Origin: Gemmatimonadota bacterium
GTDB taxonomy: Bacteria; Gemmatimonadota; Gemmatimonadetes; Palauibacterales; Palauibacteraceae
Assembly: GCA_020351855.1 (NCBI GenBank)
Contig: CP070670.1
Location: 28,709 to 64,641 of the forward strand
Length of the DNA stretch: 35,933 nucleotides
Reading direction: 5' to 3'
Below the pieces are notes generated by a model, which did not search any database, was not told where the DNA came from, and saw only the letters and a program-made list of their open reading frames with translations. Below are positions 16,475 to 24,966 of this stretch, piece after piece. Position 1 is the stretch's first letter. Each line of letters begins with the position of its first letter. Made by a program: the position numbers and the translations under genes.

Positions 16475-17461
16475 TCAGCTCTGCCTCTGCGTCACGAAAT
16501 CGACCGCGGCGTGCAGCGCGTCGAGGCAGTCTCCGACCGGCAGGCCGTCCAGACGCTCCCGTGCCCGGTCTCCGTACTCCTCCCCGCGCGCCCGGGCGTA
16601 TTCCAGGCCACCGTTTCGGGCTACCGTCTCGATCACGGACCGTACCGCATCGTCCGTCGGAGCGGGATCACGGAAGAGCTGCCGCACGATATCGCGCTGG
16701 GCTGCACTCATCTCGCCAAGCGCCGCGATGAGGGGAAGCGTCACCTTGTGTTCCCGCAGATCTTGCCCACTCGGCTTGCCGGTCACATCGGCCGAGACCG
16801 TGTAGTCGAGCAGGTCGTCCGTGATCTGGAAGGCCATGCCAAGGTTGAAGCCGAATTCCCTCAGCGGCTCGCGGGTGACGCCCAATCCGTACATGCCCCC
16901 GAGCTCGCAGGCGGCCGCCATCAGCGCTGCCGTCTTGCACTCGCAGAGCCGCACGTAATCGGCTTCTGAGAACGTCAGGCTGTCATGGGACATCAGCTGA
17001 CGCATCTCTCCCACCGTCATGCGATTGGCCGCGTAACCCAGGATGTAGATGGGATCGACGTCGCCCAGCAGCGCCGCTTCCATCAGGGCTCGCGAATAAA
17101 GGTAATCCCCCATGATGATCGCCACCTGGTGGCTGAACTGCGCGTTCACAGTCGGCAAGCCACGCCGGCGCACGGAGTGGTCCACGGCGTCATCGTGAAC
17201 GAGCGTCGCGACGTGGATCAGCTCGACCACGGCCGCGAGGCGGACCGCCTTCTCGGACGGCCGATCCCCGACGCCGTTCGCCAGAAGGAGCAGCGTGGGG
17301 CGGAACAGCTTTCCGCGCAGAGACAGGATGTAGTCGTTCACCTGGTCGGTGGCCTCGTAGTCCGCCGGCACCATGCTCAAGATGGCGGCTTCGACGTCTT
17401 CGAGGCGCTGAGCGACCGGTTCCTTGACAACCTGGAGGGTGGGGGGAGCGGCTTCGAACAT
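16475..17461 (-). CDS. trans-polyprenyl diphosphate synthase
   Basis: This enzyme chains isopentenyl diphosphate units into a long prenyl diphosphate, probably the side chain of menaquinone. The 328-residue product has the first aspartate-rich motif DDAVD (90-94) in LVHDDAVDHSVRRRG and the second DDLLD (215-219) in FQITDDLLDYT. GKLFRPTLLLLAN (50-62) carries the KxxRP substrate motif, and DLREHKVTLPLI follows the second motif. Product length cannot be read from sequence alone. I chose ATG at 17461; the frame continues upstream to 17962 but that part overlaps lptD and is a shadow. It has its own promoter candidate at 17552..17581. Confidence 0.94.
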   Translation of the reverse strand: MFEAAPPTLQVVKEPVAQRLEDVEAAILSMVPADYEATDQVNDYILSLRGKLFRPTLLLLANGVGDRPSEKAVRLAAVVELIHVATLVHDDAVDHSVRRRGLPTVNAQFSHQVAIIMGDYLYSRALMEAALLGDVDPIYILGYAANRMTVGEMRQLMSHDSLTFSEADYVRLCECKTAALMAAACELGGMYGLGVTREPLREFGFNLGMAFQITDDLLDYTVSADVTGKPSGQDLREHKVTLPLIAALGEMSAAQRDIVRQLFRDPAPTDDAVRSVIETVARNGGLEYARARGEEYGDRARERLDGLPVGDCLDALHAAVDFVTQRQS

Positions 17462-17551
17462 CCTCTGTTCCGTTGGGAACGAGCGTTTGGGCAACCCTGC
17501 TCCATCGACCTGCCTTCGATCCGGCAGCCCAAGCCTGCGGGAGCGCGGCCC

Positions 17552-17581
17552 AATGTAGAGAGCCGCCGTCGCCGTTGTCAA
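17552..17581 (-). promoter_or_regulatory. promoter candidate for polyprenyl synthase-DUF4321-tatA
   Basis: TTGACA (17581..17576) and TACATT (17557..17552) are 18 bases apart on the minus strand. The -35 box is a perfect consensus. Start of transcription would be about 85 bases before the ATG. Confidence 0.65.
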
Positions 17582-17590
17582 AGGCCAGCA

Positions 17591-17615
17591 CGACGCGGAT
17601 CGCGCTGCCGCGTCG
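17591..17615 (-). terminator. hairpin after lptD, possible terminator
   Basis: CGACGCGG and CCGCGTCG form a perfect 8-base-pair stem with a 9-base loop, 25 bases after the lptD stop and just before the next promoter. No T tract follows, so factor-dependent or weak termination is possible. Confidence 0.45.
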
Positions 17616-17640
17616 CGGGATCGCAGCCGAAGGGGCGCGA

Positions 17641-20589
17641 TCACGGAAGTCCCTGCAGGCCCTGCTGATCGTAGCCGAACTGGAGCTCCGGTGCGTCCTT
17701 CAGGCCGACCGAGAAGTTGAAGATCAGGTTGCCGTTCGGCGACTTGCTGAATCCGAAGATGGCCTGCCAGCGGTGCAGATCCCGCTCCAGGGTGACGATC
17801 TGCGCTCCGAACTGACCCTGCGTGATGTTGTACTGAGTCGTCCAACGCATCCTCCAGTTCGGTGTCGGAACGAGGGAAATCGTCCCGCCCACCGACTGGC
17901 TCTCCTGTCCGCCCTCTTCCGGTCGGGACCTCACGAGAGAGTAGTTGAACTGGATGTTCCAAGGCCCCGAGGTGCCGCCATCGAACCGGTCGTCCGCCTC
18001 GAAGCTTCGGAGCCGACTCCTGGAGTCCAGTCGCTGGGTCGAACTCTCGAGAGCCAGCGGTTCATCGCGGCCGCTTCGCCCGATCCCGAATATGCTGCCG
18101 ATGCTCCGCGACGAACCGAACCCGAAGCTGGCGCCGACGGCGGACAGGTACATGCTGAACTCTCGCTCCGCGCCGGAGCCGCGGAACAGGTCGAACTCGA
18201 CGTTCGTCGCGACGCCGCGAAGCAGGTCCGAGGTGATGTTCGTCCGCCAGCGCTCCGTGATCAGCTTCGGCTGGTCCTTGCGCTCGAAGTCGAACACGAG
18301 CGGGGTCGAGTTGAGCGAGAGAATGACCACGCTCTGCTCCGTCACGGACCTCCGCCGCCTCACCTGGTCGTCTCTCGAGACCATGGCCCGCCGGCCGGCG
18401 GCGGCCGCCGTATCTGCCTGACTCGCGGCGTCCCCCACCTCCTCGGGCTCGCCCTCCCCCGCCGGGGCCCCATCCGTCACGGTGACGGCAACCGAGTCCC
18501 CCGCCGCGTCACCGCTCGGCGGCGGCGTCTCGTCGTCCGACGCTTCCTCCGCCCCTTCCGACCCCGGAGGCGGCTGCCGCCGCTCAGGCCGCGTCGTCAA
18601 CTCGAGCTCGGCCTGCTCGCGCTCAGCCTCCTCCCTCACCACCTGCTTCAGCTTCGCCTCGAACGTCTGGTTGAAGTTGATCTGCAGCCGGTTCTGCGCC
18701 GCTCCGGTCGCGACGGGGACCCCGGGAATCCCGGCGATCGAGTCCGGCACCTCTACGGCGGGAGCGTATGTCCACGTGACCTGTGGCGAGATCTTGTGGC
18801 GAATGCTGGAGAAGGGCCCGAAACCCGGCCAGAAACCGAAGATGTCCGTGGTTAAGGTGACCCCCGCGTTGAACCGGTTCGGCAGGCTGATGAGGTCACG
18901 GCCCGTGCTGTCGGAGCGGAACAGGGCTCCATCCAGGGCCACCCGAGGACGCAGCGTCGTCGAGCCCACGAGCCCCAGCCGGTAGCTCGCCGCCACGTTC
19001 CAGCGACCGACGCCCCTTAGCTCTTCGTCGAGCGGGTTGCCGAGCGAGTCGGCTGGGACCGACGTGCGCTCATCGTAATTCGCCGAGCCGCTGATGCTGA
19101 GCTCCCTGAGAGTGAAAGAGCTCGTGATCCCGCCTGCCGTGGCGCGCTCGTCGGTGCCGAGGTCACGGGTCGTCTCGGTGCGCTGGAAGTTGAGCCCCCC
19201 GCTCCATGTCAGATTGCTGAACGCCCCCTGCCGGCTGGCTGGAGCTCGAAAGAGGGTCACGGGGGAAAAGCTCATGTTGAACGAGGGCAGGGTGAGATCC
19301 GTACGGCCGTCCTCCTGCAGGTACTGCCTGCGGCGTGCGCTGAGAGACACGTTCCCGAAGCCGAAGCGATGGTTGAGTCCCAGGTCCGACGTGATGATCG
19401 CCGTCTGCTCGCGCGGATCGAAGCTCTGGTCCTCGAAGACCTTGGTGTCCAGGACGTACTCCGCATTGATCTTGAGCTGCGTTTGGGGCGTGAGGTCCTG
19501 ATTGTGGTTCCAGCGCAGGGACAGGTTTCGGCCGGTTTCCCCAAAGCTGTAACTGGTGAGCAGGTTTCCCTGCAGGAAGTTCTTCAGGAACTTGTAACGG
19601 TACGCGCCGTTGACGCGGGTGAATCGCCCGCTGAACCAGTCGACGGTGAACTGGGCGTCCATGAAGTCGTTGATCGCCCAGTAGTACCCGAAGTCCGTGA
19701 TCTGGCGGCCGATGTCTCCCGAGCTGAGGAAGTCGTTGATGCCGAAACGTGGCGGGATGAGGCCGCTCCGGCGCCCGGGGCGGATATCCTGGGCAAAGAA
19801 GGGAAGCCACGCGATGGGCACGTTCCCGACATAGAGGACGACGGGCCACGCCACCAGGGTGTTCTCGTTGACCAGCTTGATCTGTCCCGATGCGAATCGG
19901 TAGTGAGGCTCTTCCAACTCGCAGGATGTGAACTCGCCGGAGAGGACAAAGAGCGTGTCCGTTCCGGCCGGGATCGCATCGCCGCGCACCCGCCACGTCG
20001 CGCCCCGGTCGGCGAACTGGGTTTCGGCGTCGAAGATGGTGCCCTTGAGGGTCGCCACGTCGTAGTACAGGGGCCCCGAGTCGCTGACCACCTCGGCCTG
20101 CTCCGGTCCCAGGAGGGCGATGGCGCCCAGTGCCGAGATGAAGCGGGACCGGGCCAGGTACGTGATGGAATCGGCCCGCAGCACGGCTTCCGAGTAGTTG
20201 GCCTGGGCGTCCCCCATCAGGCGAACCGACTCGAGCTCGAGATCCAGCTCCACCCGAACCCCTCGGTACTCGAGGATACGGAAGCCTGGCAGATCGACCA
20301 GCCGCGAGAAGAGATCGTCTCTCTGCGGGAACCCCCCCTCGCTCAGCGCCTGGCGGCGTGCCTGCACGTTCGCCGTGCGCAGCGAGTCCACGGCCACCGA
20401 GTCGGAGTCGGCGGCGAGGCCCCGCAGCTGAGCTTCGACCGCCCGAGGTGGGATGGACGGCACAGAATCCGGCGGGACGCTATCCTGTGGCGCCCGATCC
20501 TCCTGCGCCAGGGCGACAGGCTGGCAGAGGGTGCCGTAGGCCACCGCGAGGGCCGCGTACGCCGCGAGCGCTCGCCGGCCTCGCCTCAT
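17641..20589 (-). CDS. lptD: LPS-assembly protein LptD (OstA-like)
   Basis: LptD is the outer-membrane barrel that inserts lipopolysaccharide at the cell surface. The 982-residue product starts with a signal peptide (about 1-29, VALAQ). An OstA/LptA-like periplasmic region spans about 100-235, with SCELEEPHYRF. The barrel follows; VGNVPIAWLPFFAQDIRPGR then RSGLIPPRFGIN is the LptD hallmark at its start. Aromatic-rich alternating strands continue to the C-terminus. Residues about 645-755 form a long charged, Pro/Glu/Ala-rich insertion between strands. Only Cys22 and Cys223 are present, so the enterobacterial disulfide pattern is absent. The ATG overlaps the tatC stop (ATGA). LptE and LptA genes are not visible here. 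Confidence 0.9.
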   Translation of the reverse strand: MRRGRRALAAYAALAVAYGTLCQPVALAQEDRAPQDSVPPDSVPSIPPRAVEAQLRGLAADSDSVAVDSLRTANVQARRQALSEGGFPQRDDLFSRLVDLPGFRILEYRGVRVELDLELESVRLMGDAQANYSEAVLRADSITYLARSRFISALGAIALLGPEQAEVVSDSGPLYYDVATLKGTIFDAETQFADRGATWRVRGDAIPAGTDTLFVLSGEFTSCELEEPHYRFASGQIKLVNENTLVAWPVVLYVGNVPIAWLPFFAQDIRPGRRSGLIPPRFGINDFLSSGDIGRQITDFGYYWAINDFMDAQFTVDWFSGRFTRVNGAYRYKFLKNFLQGNLLTSYSFGETGRNLSLRWNHNQDLTPQTQLKINAEYVLDTKVFEDQSFDPREQTAIITSDLGLNHRFGFGNVSLSARRRQYLQEDGRTDLTLPSFNMSFSPVTLFRAPASRQGAFSNLTWSGGLNFQRTETTRDLGTDERATAGGITSSFTLRELSISGSANYDERTSVPADSLGNPLDEELRGVGRWNVAASYRLGLVGSTTLRPRVALDGALFRSDSTGRDLISLPNRFNAGVTLTTDIFGFWPGFGPFSSIRHKISPQVTWTYAPAVEVPDSIAGIPGVPVATGAAQNRLQINFNQTFEAKLKQVVREEAEREQAELELTTRPERRQPPPGSEGAEEASDDETPPPSGDAAGDSVAVTVTDGAPAGEGEPEEVGDAASQADTAAAAGRRAMVSRDDQVRRRRSVTEQSVVILSLNSTPLVFDFERKDQPKLITERWRTNITSDLLRGVATNVEFDLFRGSGAEREFSMYLSAVGASFGFGSSRSIGSIFGIGRSGRDEPLALESSTQRLDSRSRLRSFEADDRFDGGTSGPWNIQFNYSLVRSRPEEGGQESQSVGGTISLVPTPNWRMRWTTQYNITQGQFGAQIVTLERDLHRWQAIFGFSKSPNGNLIFNFSVGLKDAPELQFGYDQQGLQGLP

Positions 20590-21353
20590 CGAGCCGGGAG
20601 CGGGGCGCCCTCTTCCGCGCCGGCGGCCTTGCGGCGAATTGCCACGCGGGTCAGCCAGATCGAGAGCTCGTACAGCAGGGCGAGCGGGATGAGGAGCATG
20701 AGCATGGTGCCCGGGTCCGCCGGCGTGAGGAGGGCGGAGAGGATGGCCAGAATGACGATGGCATGTCGGCGGTACTTCGCCAGTGACGCGGGCGTCACCA
20801 CACCCAGCAAACCGAGCACGACAAGGACGACCGGGAGCTGGAACAGCACCCCGAAGGCGAGGATCACGCCTGTGGCGAACTTCAGGTACTCATCGATGGT
20901 GATGATCGGGGCCAGGCTCTCGGCCTGGAAGGTCAGCAGGAAGCGGAGTCCCACGGGGAGCGCCAGAAAGTAGGCCATGCCCACGCCGGCGATGAAGAGC
21001 ACGACCCCGCCAACGGCGCCGGGCACGACATATCTTCGCTCGCCTTCGTGCAAGGCCGGCGACAGGAAGGCCCACGCCTGGTAGATAATGACCGGAAGCG
21101 CGAGCACGAGACCGACGGCAACACCGAGCTTTAGGCTCACGAAGAACGGGGTCGTGGGGCTGGTGAACACCAGCTTACGGTCCGGCAGCAGATCCTGGAT
21201 CGGACGCTCGAGAACGCCGATGACGTCCAGCTGGACGACGAGAAGGAAGCCGATGATCGAACCCGCCATGATGGCGACGAGGCTCCAGATGATGCGCCAC
21301 CGCAGCTCCTCGAGATGGTCGAGAAAAGGCATCTCGGCGCGGTCGCGGGTCAT
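20586..21353 (-). CDS. tatC: Sec-independent translocase subunit TatC
   Basis: TatC is the twin-arginine signal receptor in the inner membrane. The 255-residue product has six predicted membrane helices. Key family sequence is MPFLDHLEELRWRII at the cytoplasmic N-terminus, then SPTTPFFVSLKLG and LPVIIYQAWAFLSPALHEGERR. The Glu after the third-helix region, in HEGE, fits the functional site after FxxPxL. LSALLTPADPGTMLMLLIPLALLYELSIW matches the last helices. It overlaps nrdR upstream (ATGA) and lptD downstream (ATGA), so all three should be translated together. tatA lies about 4.5 kb further on, in another transcript. Confidence 0.97.
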   Translation of the reverse strand: MTRDRAEMPFLDHLEELRWRIIWSLVAIMAGSIIGFLLVVQLDVIGVLERPIQDLLPDRKLVFTSPTTPFFVSLKLGVAVGLVLALPVIIYQAWAFLSPALHEGERRYVVPGAVGGVVLFIAGVGMAYFLALPVGLRFLLTFQAESLAPIITIDEYLKFATGVILAFGVLFQLPVVLVVLGLLGVVTPASLAKYRRHAIVILAILSALLTPADPGTMLMLLIPLALLYELSIWLTRVAIRRKAAGAEEGAPLPAR

Positions 21354-21880
21354 GGCTCCTCACCACCGAGGCGGTTCGGCGGCTGCGAGGGGTCGGCGAA
21401 CAGGTCCTCCTGACCCGGGACCTCGTAGCGCTGGCGCCTCTTCAGCTCGCGTACTTCCTGCTCGAACTCCGTCGTCTCCTGAAAGTTGCGGTACACCGAA
21501 GCGAAGCGCACGTACGCCACCTGGTCCAGCGCGGATAGCCGTTCCATGACCAGTTCGCCGATGCGGGCAGCCGTGACCTCCCGACCATTGGCACGGGCCA
21601 GCGCCTCCTCGATCTCGTCCACCACCTCATCGATCGAATCGGCCACGGGCCTCTTCGCGCACGCTACCTGTATGCTCCGCTTGAGCTTAGAGCGTTGGAA
21701 CGGCTCGACGACCCCGCTTCGCTTGCGAACCGTCAGCGGCTCTTCCTCGGCTCGCTCGTACGTCGTGAAGCGATGGCCGCAGGCCACGCACTCGCGTCGG
21801 CGCCGGACCGCTCCACCGGCTCGAACCAGTCTCGAGTCGATCACCCGATCGTCCAGGTGTTGGCAGCTCGGACAGCGCAC
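21350..21880 (-). CDS. nrdR: transcriptional repressor NrdR
   Basis: NrdR binds ATP/dATP and represses ribonucleotide reductase genes at NrdR boxes. The 176-residue product has a zinc ribbon with Cys3, Cys6, Cys31 and Cys34 (MRCPSC and CVACGHRF). FTTYERAEEEPLTVRKRSG leads into the ATP-cone (about 46-136). YVRFASVYRNFQETTEFEQEV is a typical C-terminal cone sequence. Length is slightly above average because of an acidic tail. Start is GTG at 21880 with a weak ribosome site. No ribonucleotide reductase gene is visible in the window. Confidence 0.97.
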   Translation of the reverse strand: MRCPSCQHLDDRVIDSRLVRAGGAVRRRRECVACGHRFTTYERAEEEPLTVRKRSGVVEPFQRSKLKRSIQVACAKRPVADSIDEVVDEIEEALARANGREVTAARIGELVMERLSALDQVAYVRFASVYRNFQETTEFEQEVRELKRRQRYEVPGQEDLFADPSQPPNRLGGEEP

Positions 21881-22012
21881 GGCGTTCCCGGCGGCCCCGG
21901 CCGAGGTTACTGAGGGTTGGCCGGGCGACTCCAGCCGGCCTCGTAGCGGTCGGCGCGGGGAAGGCTGGAGGGTCGTGTGCTCTCGCCAGGGACTCCGCCG
22001 CGGCCGGCGCGC

Positions 22013-22795
22013 CTATCGGCGCAGGTCGCTGAGCCGCTGCTCGGCAAGGATGGCCTCATCGCTGTTGGGGTATCCGCGGACGACGCGCGAGAAGAACTCG
22101 ATGGCGTCCTGTGTGTTCCCTCGGTCCAGCTCGATGCGGCCGCTCGCATAGAGGGCGGAAGGTGCCCGCCGCGAGTTCGGATAGAGCTCCAGCACCCGAG
22201 CGTATTCGGCCAGAGCCAATGCCGGGTCAGCCGTTTCCTCGTACGTGCGCGCCAGGTAGAACTGGGCGTCGGGCGCCAGATCGCGGTCGGGGTACAGGCG
22301 CAGGTACTCCGCGAAGCCGGTGCGGGCGGTCTCGTAGGCTCCGCGATTGAACTGGTTCTGTGCCGAGTTGTACAGAGCCTGGGCCGCATCGTCGCCGCCG
22401 GCTCCTCGGCCGGGCCCGCCGTCGGCGGCCTCCCCCGTGGCGCCCGGCGAGACCGGCAGCGGCATCTGCGGTCCGCCGTAGGCGCGAGTGCGACGCAGCT
22501 CCCGCTCGATCTGCTCCAGCAGATCGAGCACCTGGGCCAGTGACTGCTGCACCTGATCCAGCCGCCGCTGCTGATCGGACCGTCCCTCCAGGAAGCGCCT
22601 CTCCTGGATCTCGAGACTGTCGACGACCACCGCTCTGAGCTCCCGATTGAGGCTGTCCTGGCTGGCCCTCATCGCACGGATCTCGGCCAGCATGTTCGCT
22701 TCCATCTGCCGCAGGTCGCCCTTACTCGCGCATCCCCCGCCGAGCAGGGCCAGCGCCACGGCAAGCAGGCTACGCAGCGTCGCTTCGCCCGACAT
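22013..22795 (-). CDS. cpoB: Tol-Pal system coordinator CpoB (YbgF)
   Basis: CpoB links peptidoglycan synthesis with outer-membrane constriction through TolA. The 260-residue product has a hydrophobic export signal (LRSLLAVALALLGGGC) with a loose lipobox, so it may be a lipoprotein. Residues about 25-100 form a coiled coil (MEANMLAEIRAMRASQDSL onward). A Gly/Ala-rich linker follows, then TPR repeats from about 135 (ALYNSAQNQFNRGAYETA, APDAQFYLARTYEET, APSALYASGRIELDRGN). I chose ATG at 22795, next to the signal; the frame upstream to 23113 runs through pal. It follows pal by 19 bases, the canonical order. Confidence 0.9.
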   Translation of the reverse strand: MSGEATLRSLLAVALALLGGGCASKGDLRQMEANMLAEIRAMRASQDSLNRELRAVVVDSLEIQERRFLEGRSDQQRRLDQVQQSLAQVLDLLEQIERELRRTRAYGGPQMPLPVSPGATGEAADGGPGRGAGGDDAAQALYNSAQNQFNRGAYETARTGFAEYLRLYPDRDLAPDAQFYLARTYEETADPALALAEYARVLELYPNSRRAPSALYASGRIELDRGNTQDAIEFFSRVVRGYPNSDEAILAEQRLSDLRR

Positions 22796-22814
22796 CCTCC
22801 GACCCCGCCGATCT

Positions 22815-23471
22815 CTAGATGGCACCCAGATTCTCGATAACGAATTCGTCACGACGGTTGAGGGCCCAGGCCTCCTCGTTGTGCCCGGGGTCAAGTGGTC
22901 GCTCCTTGCCGAAGCTGACCGTGCGGAAACGACCTTCGCCGATCCCCAGTCCGACGAGGTAGTTCTTCGCAGCCTGTGCGCGACGCATCCCGAGGGCAAA
23001 GTTGTATTCGATGGAGCCGCGCTCGTCACAGTTACCCTCGATGGTGAGACGCACATCGGGGTATCGTCGCAGCACATCCGCCTTGCGGTTGAGGATCGAT
23101 ACCGACGCGTCACTCAGCTCGGCCCGGTCGAACGCGAAGTGGATCCGTTCCTCCAGCGTCTGAATGACATCGATACGCTCGATCTCCGCCGATGCCCCGC
23201 GGGCACAGGTCGTACCGGCGTACTCCGACATGGCCTCATTGTACAACCGTCGCGCCAAGTCATAGTCGCCGCGGCGGGCCGCCTCCTCGGCCTGCTCACA
23301 GAGCGAGCGGGCAGCCGCTTCGGCGAGCTCGGCCGGATCGGGACCGGAATCCGTCGCCGCAGGCACTTCATCGACCGTCGGCTCGGGCTCGGGCTCGGGG
23401 TTGGACCCACAGGCAGTCAGTCCGAAGAGGACAAGGCCGGCGATCGCCGCGCAGCGAGCCGTTGGACGCAT
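22815..23471 (-). CDS. pal: peptidoglycan-associated lipoprotein Pal
   Basis: Pal anchors the outer membrane to peptidoglycan and works with TolB. The 218-residue product has a clean lipoprotein signal ending LTAC with Cys21. A Glu-Pro repeat (about 25-32) and a helical spacer follow. The OmpA-like domain spans about 108-218, with IHFAFDRAELS, IEGNCDERGSIEYNFALGMRR and NYLVGLGI. The Asp/Arg pair for diaminopimelate binding is present in NCDERG and the downstream RR. A ribosome site AAGGAG precedes the ATG. It has a promoter candidate of its own 93-121 bases upstream and lies 141 bases after tolB. Confidence 0.97.
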   Translation of the reverse strand: MRPTARCAAIAGLVLFGLTACGSNPEPEPEPTVDEVPAATDSGPDPAELAEAAARSLCEQAEEAARRGDYDLARRLYNEAMSEYAGTTCARGASAEIERIDVIQTLEERIHFAFDRAELSDASVSILNRKADVLRRYPDVRLTIEGNCDERGSIEYNFALGMRRAQAAKNYLVGLGIGEGRFRTVSFGKERPLDPGHNEEAWALNRRDEFVIENLGAI

Positions 23472-23563
23472 ACTCTTCTCCTTCAGCGGTTCGGATCACA
23501 CGAACGTCTCAAGATCGGGCAGGCGGATCCGGATCGACCGTCACCATACTCCTCCAGCTGCTG

Positions 23564-23592
23564 AAGCTAGAGCCTCCTCTCGACGTTGCCAA
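23564..23592 (-). promoter_or_regulatory. internal promoter candidate for pal-cpoB
   Basis: TTGGCA (23592..23587) and TAGCTT (23569..23564) are 17 bases apart on the minus strand, in the tolB-pal gap. The -10 box is identical to that of the ppiD-like gene. Confidence 0.55.
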
Positions 23593-23612
23593 GCTGGCGC
23601 TCGGGGGTCGCG

Positions 23613-24965
23613 TCACCTGTCGCCGCGGAGGGCTCCTGACCAGTCCGGAAGCTGATCCTGATGGTTTCTCGTCAGGCTCCGCACCCGCCCGGTTATGGTG
23701 TCCAGCACCCACAACCCGCGATATCCCCCCCGGTCCGACGAGAAGACGACATGACGCCCGTCGGGTGCCCAGCTGGGATCCTCGTTGCGGCCCTCCGCCG
23801 TCAGGAGCCGCATTTCGGATCCATCCGCCCGCACCACGACGATCTGGAACTGACCCTGTACGCGCGATTGAAAGACGATCCGGTCATCCAGCGGATTCCA
23901 GTCGGCCGATGTGGCATAGCTGTCGGCGCCGCGGACAAAGCGGCTGATGAGCTGCGGCCGGTCGGACCCATCCTGCACATAAATCTGCGGTGCGCCCACC
24001 GCGGAGCCCGTGAACGCGAAGCGCCTCCCGTCCGGAGCGACGGTGGGACCGAGGATATCTCCGATCGTCGTGCTCGTAAGCCGTGTGGGCGCTCCACCGG
24101 AGCGGGCCACCTCGAAGATTTCGGTTCCTCCCTGCGAGGAGCGGGCAAACAGGATGCGAGAACCGTCCGGCGCGTAGGTCGGAGTGAGGTGCAGTCGGTC
24201 CGCACCGCCGGCTACCTGACGGGATCGGCCCGCCGCCAGCTCCAGCTCGTAGATGGCCGACTGGTCCCCCGAGTTCGACTGGTACTGATAGGCGATGTGA
24301 AGCCCGTCCGGCGCGAAGGCAGGGGAGAACACGAGGGCGCTGTGCCGCGTGAGCCGTCGCGCACCCTCGCCATCGCTGTCCACCATCCAGATGTCCCATG
24401 TGCCGTCAGCCGCCCGCCGCGAGTACGCGACCCGGCTGGCCGCCATGCCCGGCTCGCCCGTCGCCCACTCCACGACCGCGTCCGAGACCCGGTGCACCGC
24501 CATCCGGAACCCGGGAGCGGCCACTGCCGGCAGCGTGAAGGCCCGCACCTCCTTCAGCACCCCGTAAACGACATCGTGTAGCCCTACCCGGAGGATGGCC
24601 TGTTCGCCGCTGACCGTTAGGGTGCCCTCCACCAGCCACACGGCCCCGAGCTGATTCCACAGCCCATAGTTCACGGCCGCTCCCCTGCGCAGCGAGTCCG
24701 GGATTGCAAGGATCTCGAAGCGGTCCGAGTAGTCGAGGTCACGCGCGAGGATCGAGTCGATCGCGGATGCCACCACCGCGTACGGAGCCTCCGTCTCGAT
24801 CCTTGTGATCGCGATCGCCGGCACATAGCCGGGCCGGTAGGTGATGCCGAGCCGGACCTCCTCCTCCTGTGCTTGCGAGGCCGAGGCGGTGGCGATCACC
24901 GCCAAGAGCGAGGCAGCGGCCCGCCTGCCGCATCGGGAGAGATGGACAGGACTCCGCGGGCGCAT
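23613..24965 (-). CDS. tolB: Tol-Pal system protein TolB
   Basis: TolB is the periplasmic partner of Pal and TolA. The 450-residue product has a signal peptide (about 1-33, ending SASQAQ). The N-terminal domain spans about 36-165 and includes RDLDYSDRFEIL. The six-blade propeller follows, with repeated motifs such as RVAYSRRAADGTWDIWMVDSDG, FSPAFAPDGLHIAY, LTPTYAPDGSRILFA and DPSWAPDGRHVVFSSDRGG. I chose ATG at 24965, one base after the preceding stop, with GAGGAA upstream; the longer frame to 25139 is a shadow of the tolA-like gene. Gene order tolQ-R-A-B-pal-cpoB is canonical. Confidence 0.96.
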   Translation of the reverse strand: MRPRSPVHLSRCGRRAAASLLAVIATASASQAQEEEVRLGITYRPGYVPAIAITRIETEAPYAVVASAIDSILARDLDYSDRFEILAIPDSLRRGAAVNYGLWNQLGAVWLVEGTLTVSGEQAILRVGLHDVVYGVLKEVRAFTLPAVAAPGFRMAVHRVSDAVVEWATGEPGMAASRVAYSRRAADGTWDIWMVDSDGEGARRLTRHSALVFSPAFAPDGLHIAYQYQSNSGDQSAIYELELAAGRSRQVAGGADRLHLTPTYAPDGSRILFARSSQGGTEIFEVARSGGAPTRLTSTTIGDILGPTVAPDGRRFAFTGSAVGAPQIYVQDGSDRPQLISRFVRGADSYATSADWNPLDDRIVFQSRVQGQFQIVVVRADGSEMRLLTAEGRNEDPSWAPDGRHVVFSSDRGGYRGLWVLDTITGRVRSLTRNHQDQLPDWSGALRGDR

Positions 24966-24966
24966 G

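Noticed and set aside
19369..20973. 534-residue plus-strand open frame opposite lptD and tatC
   Set aside because: Shadow of lptD; the translation has no motif and crosses the lptD-tatC junction.
23370..23405. Short tandem GAGCCC-like repeat near the start of pal
   Set aside because: It encodes a Glu-Pro linker after the lipoprotein cysteine, common in Pal; simple coding repeat.
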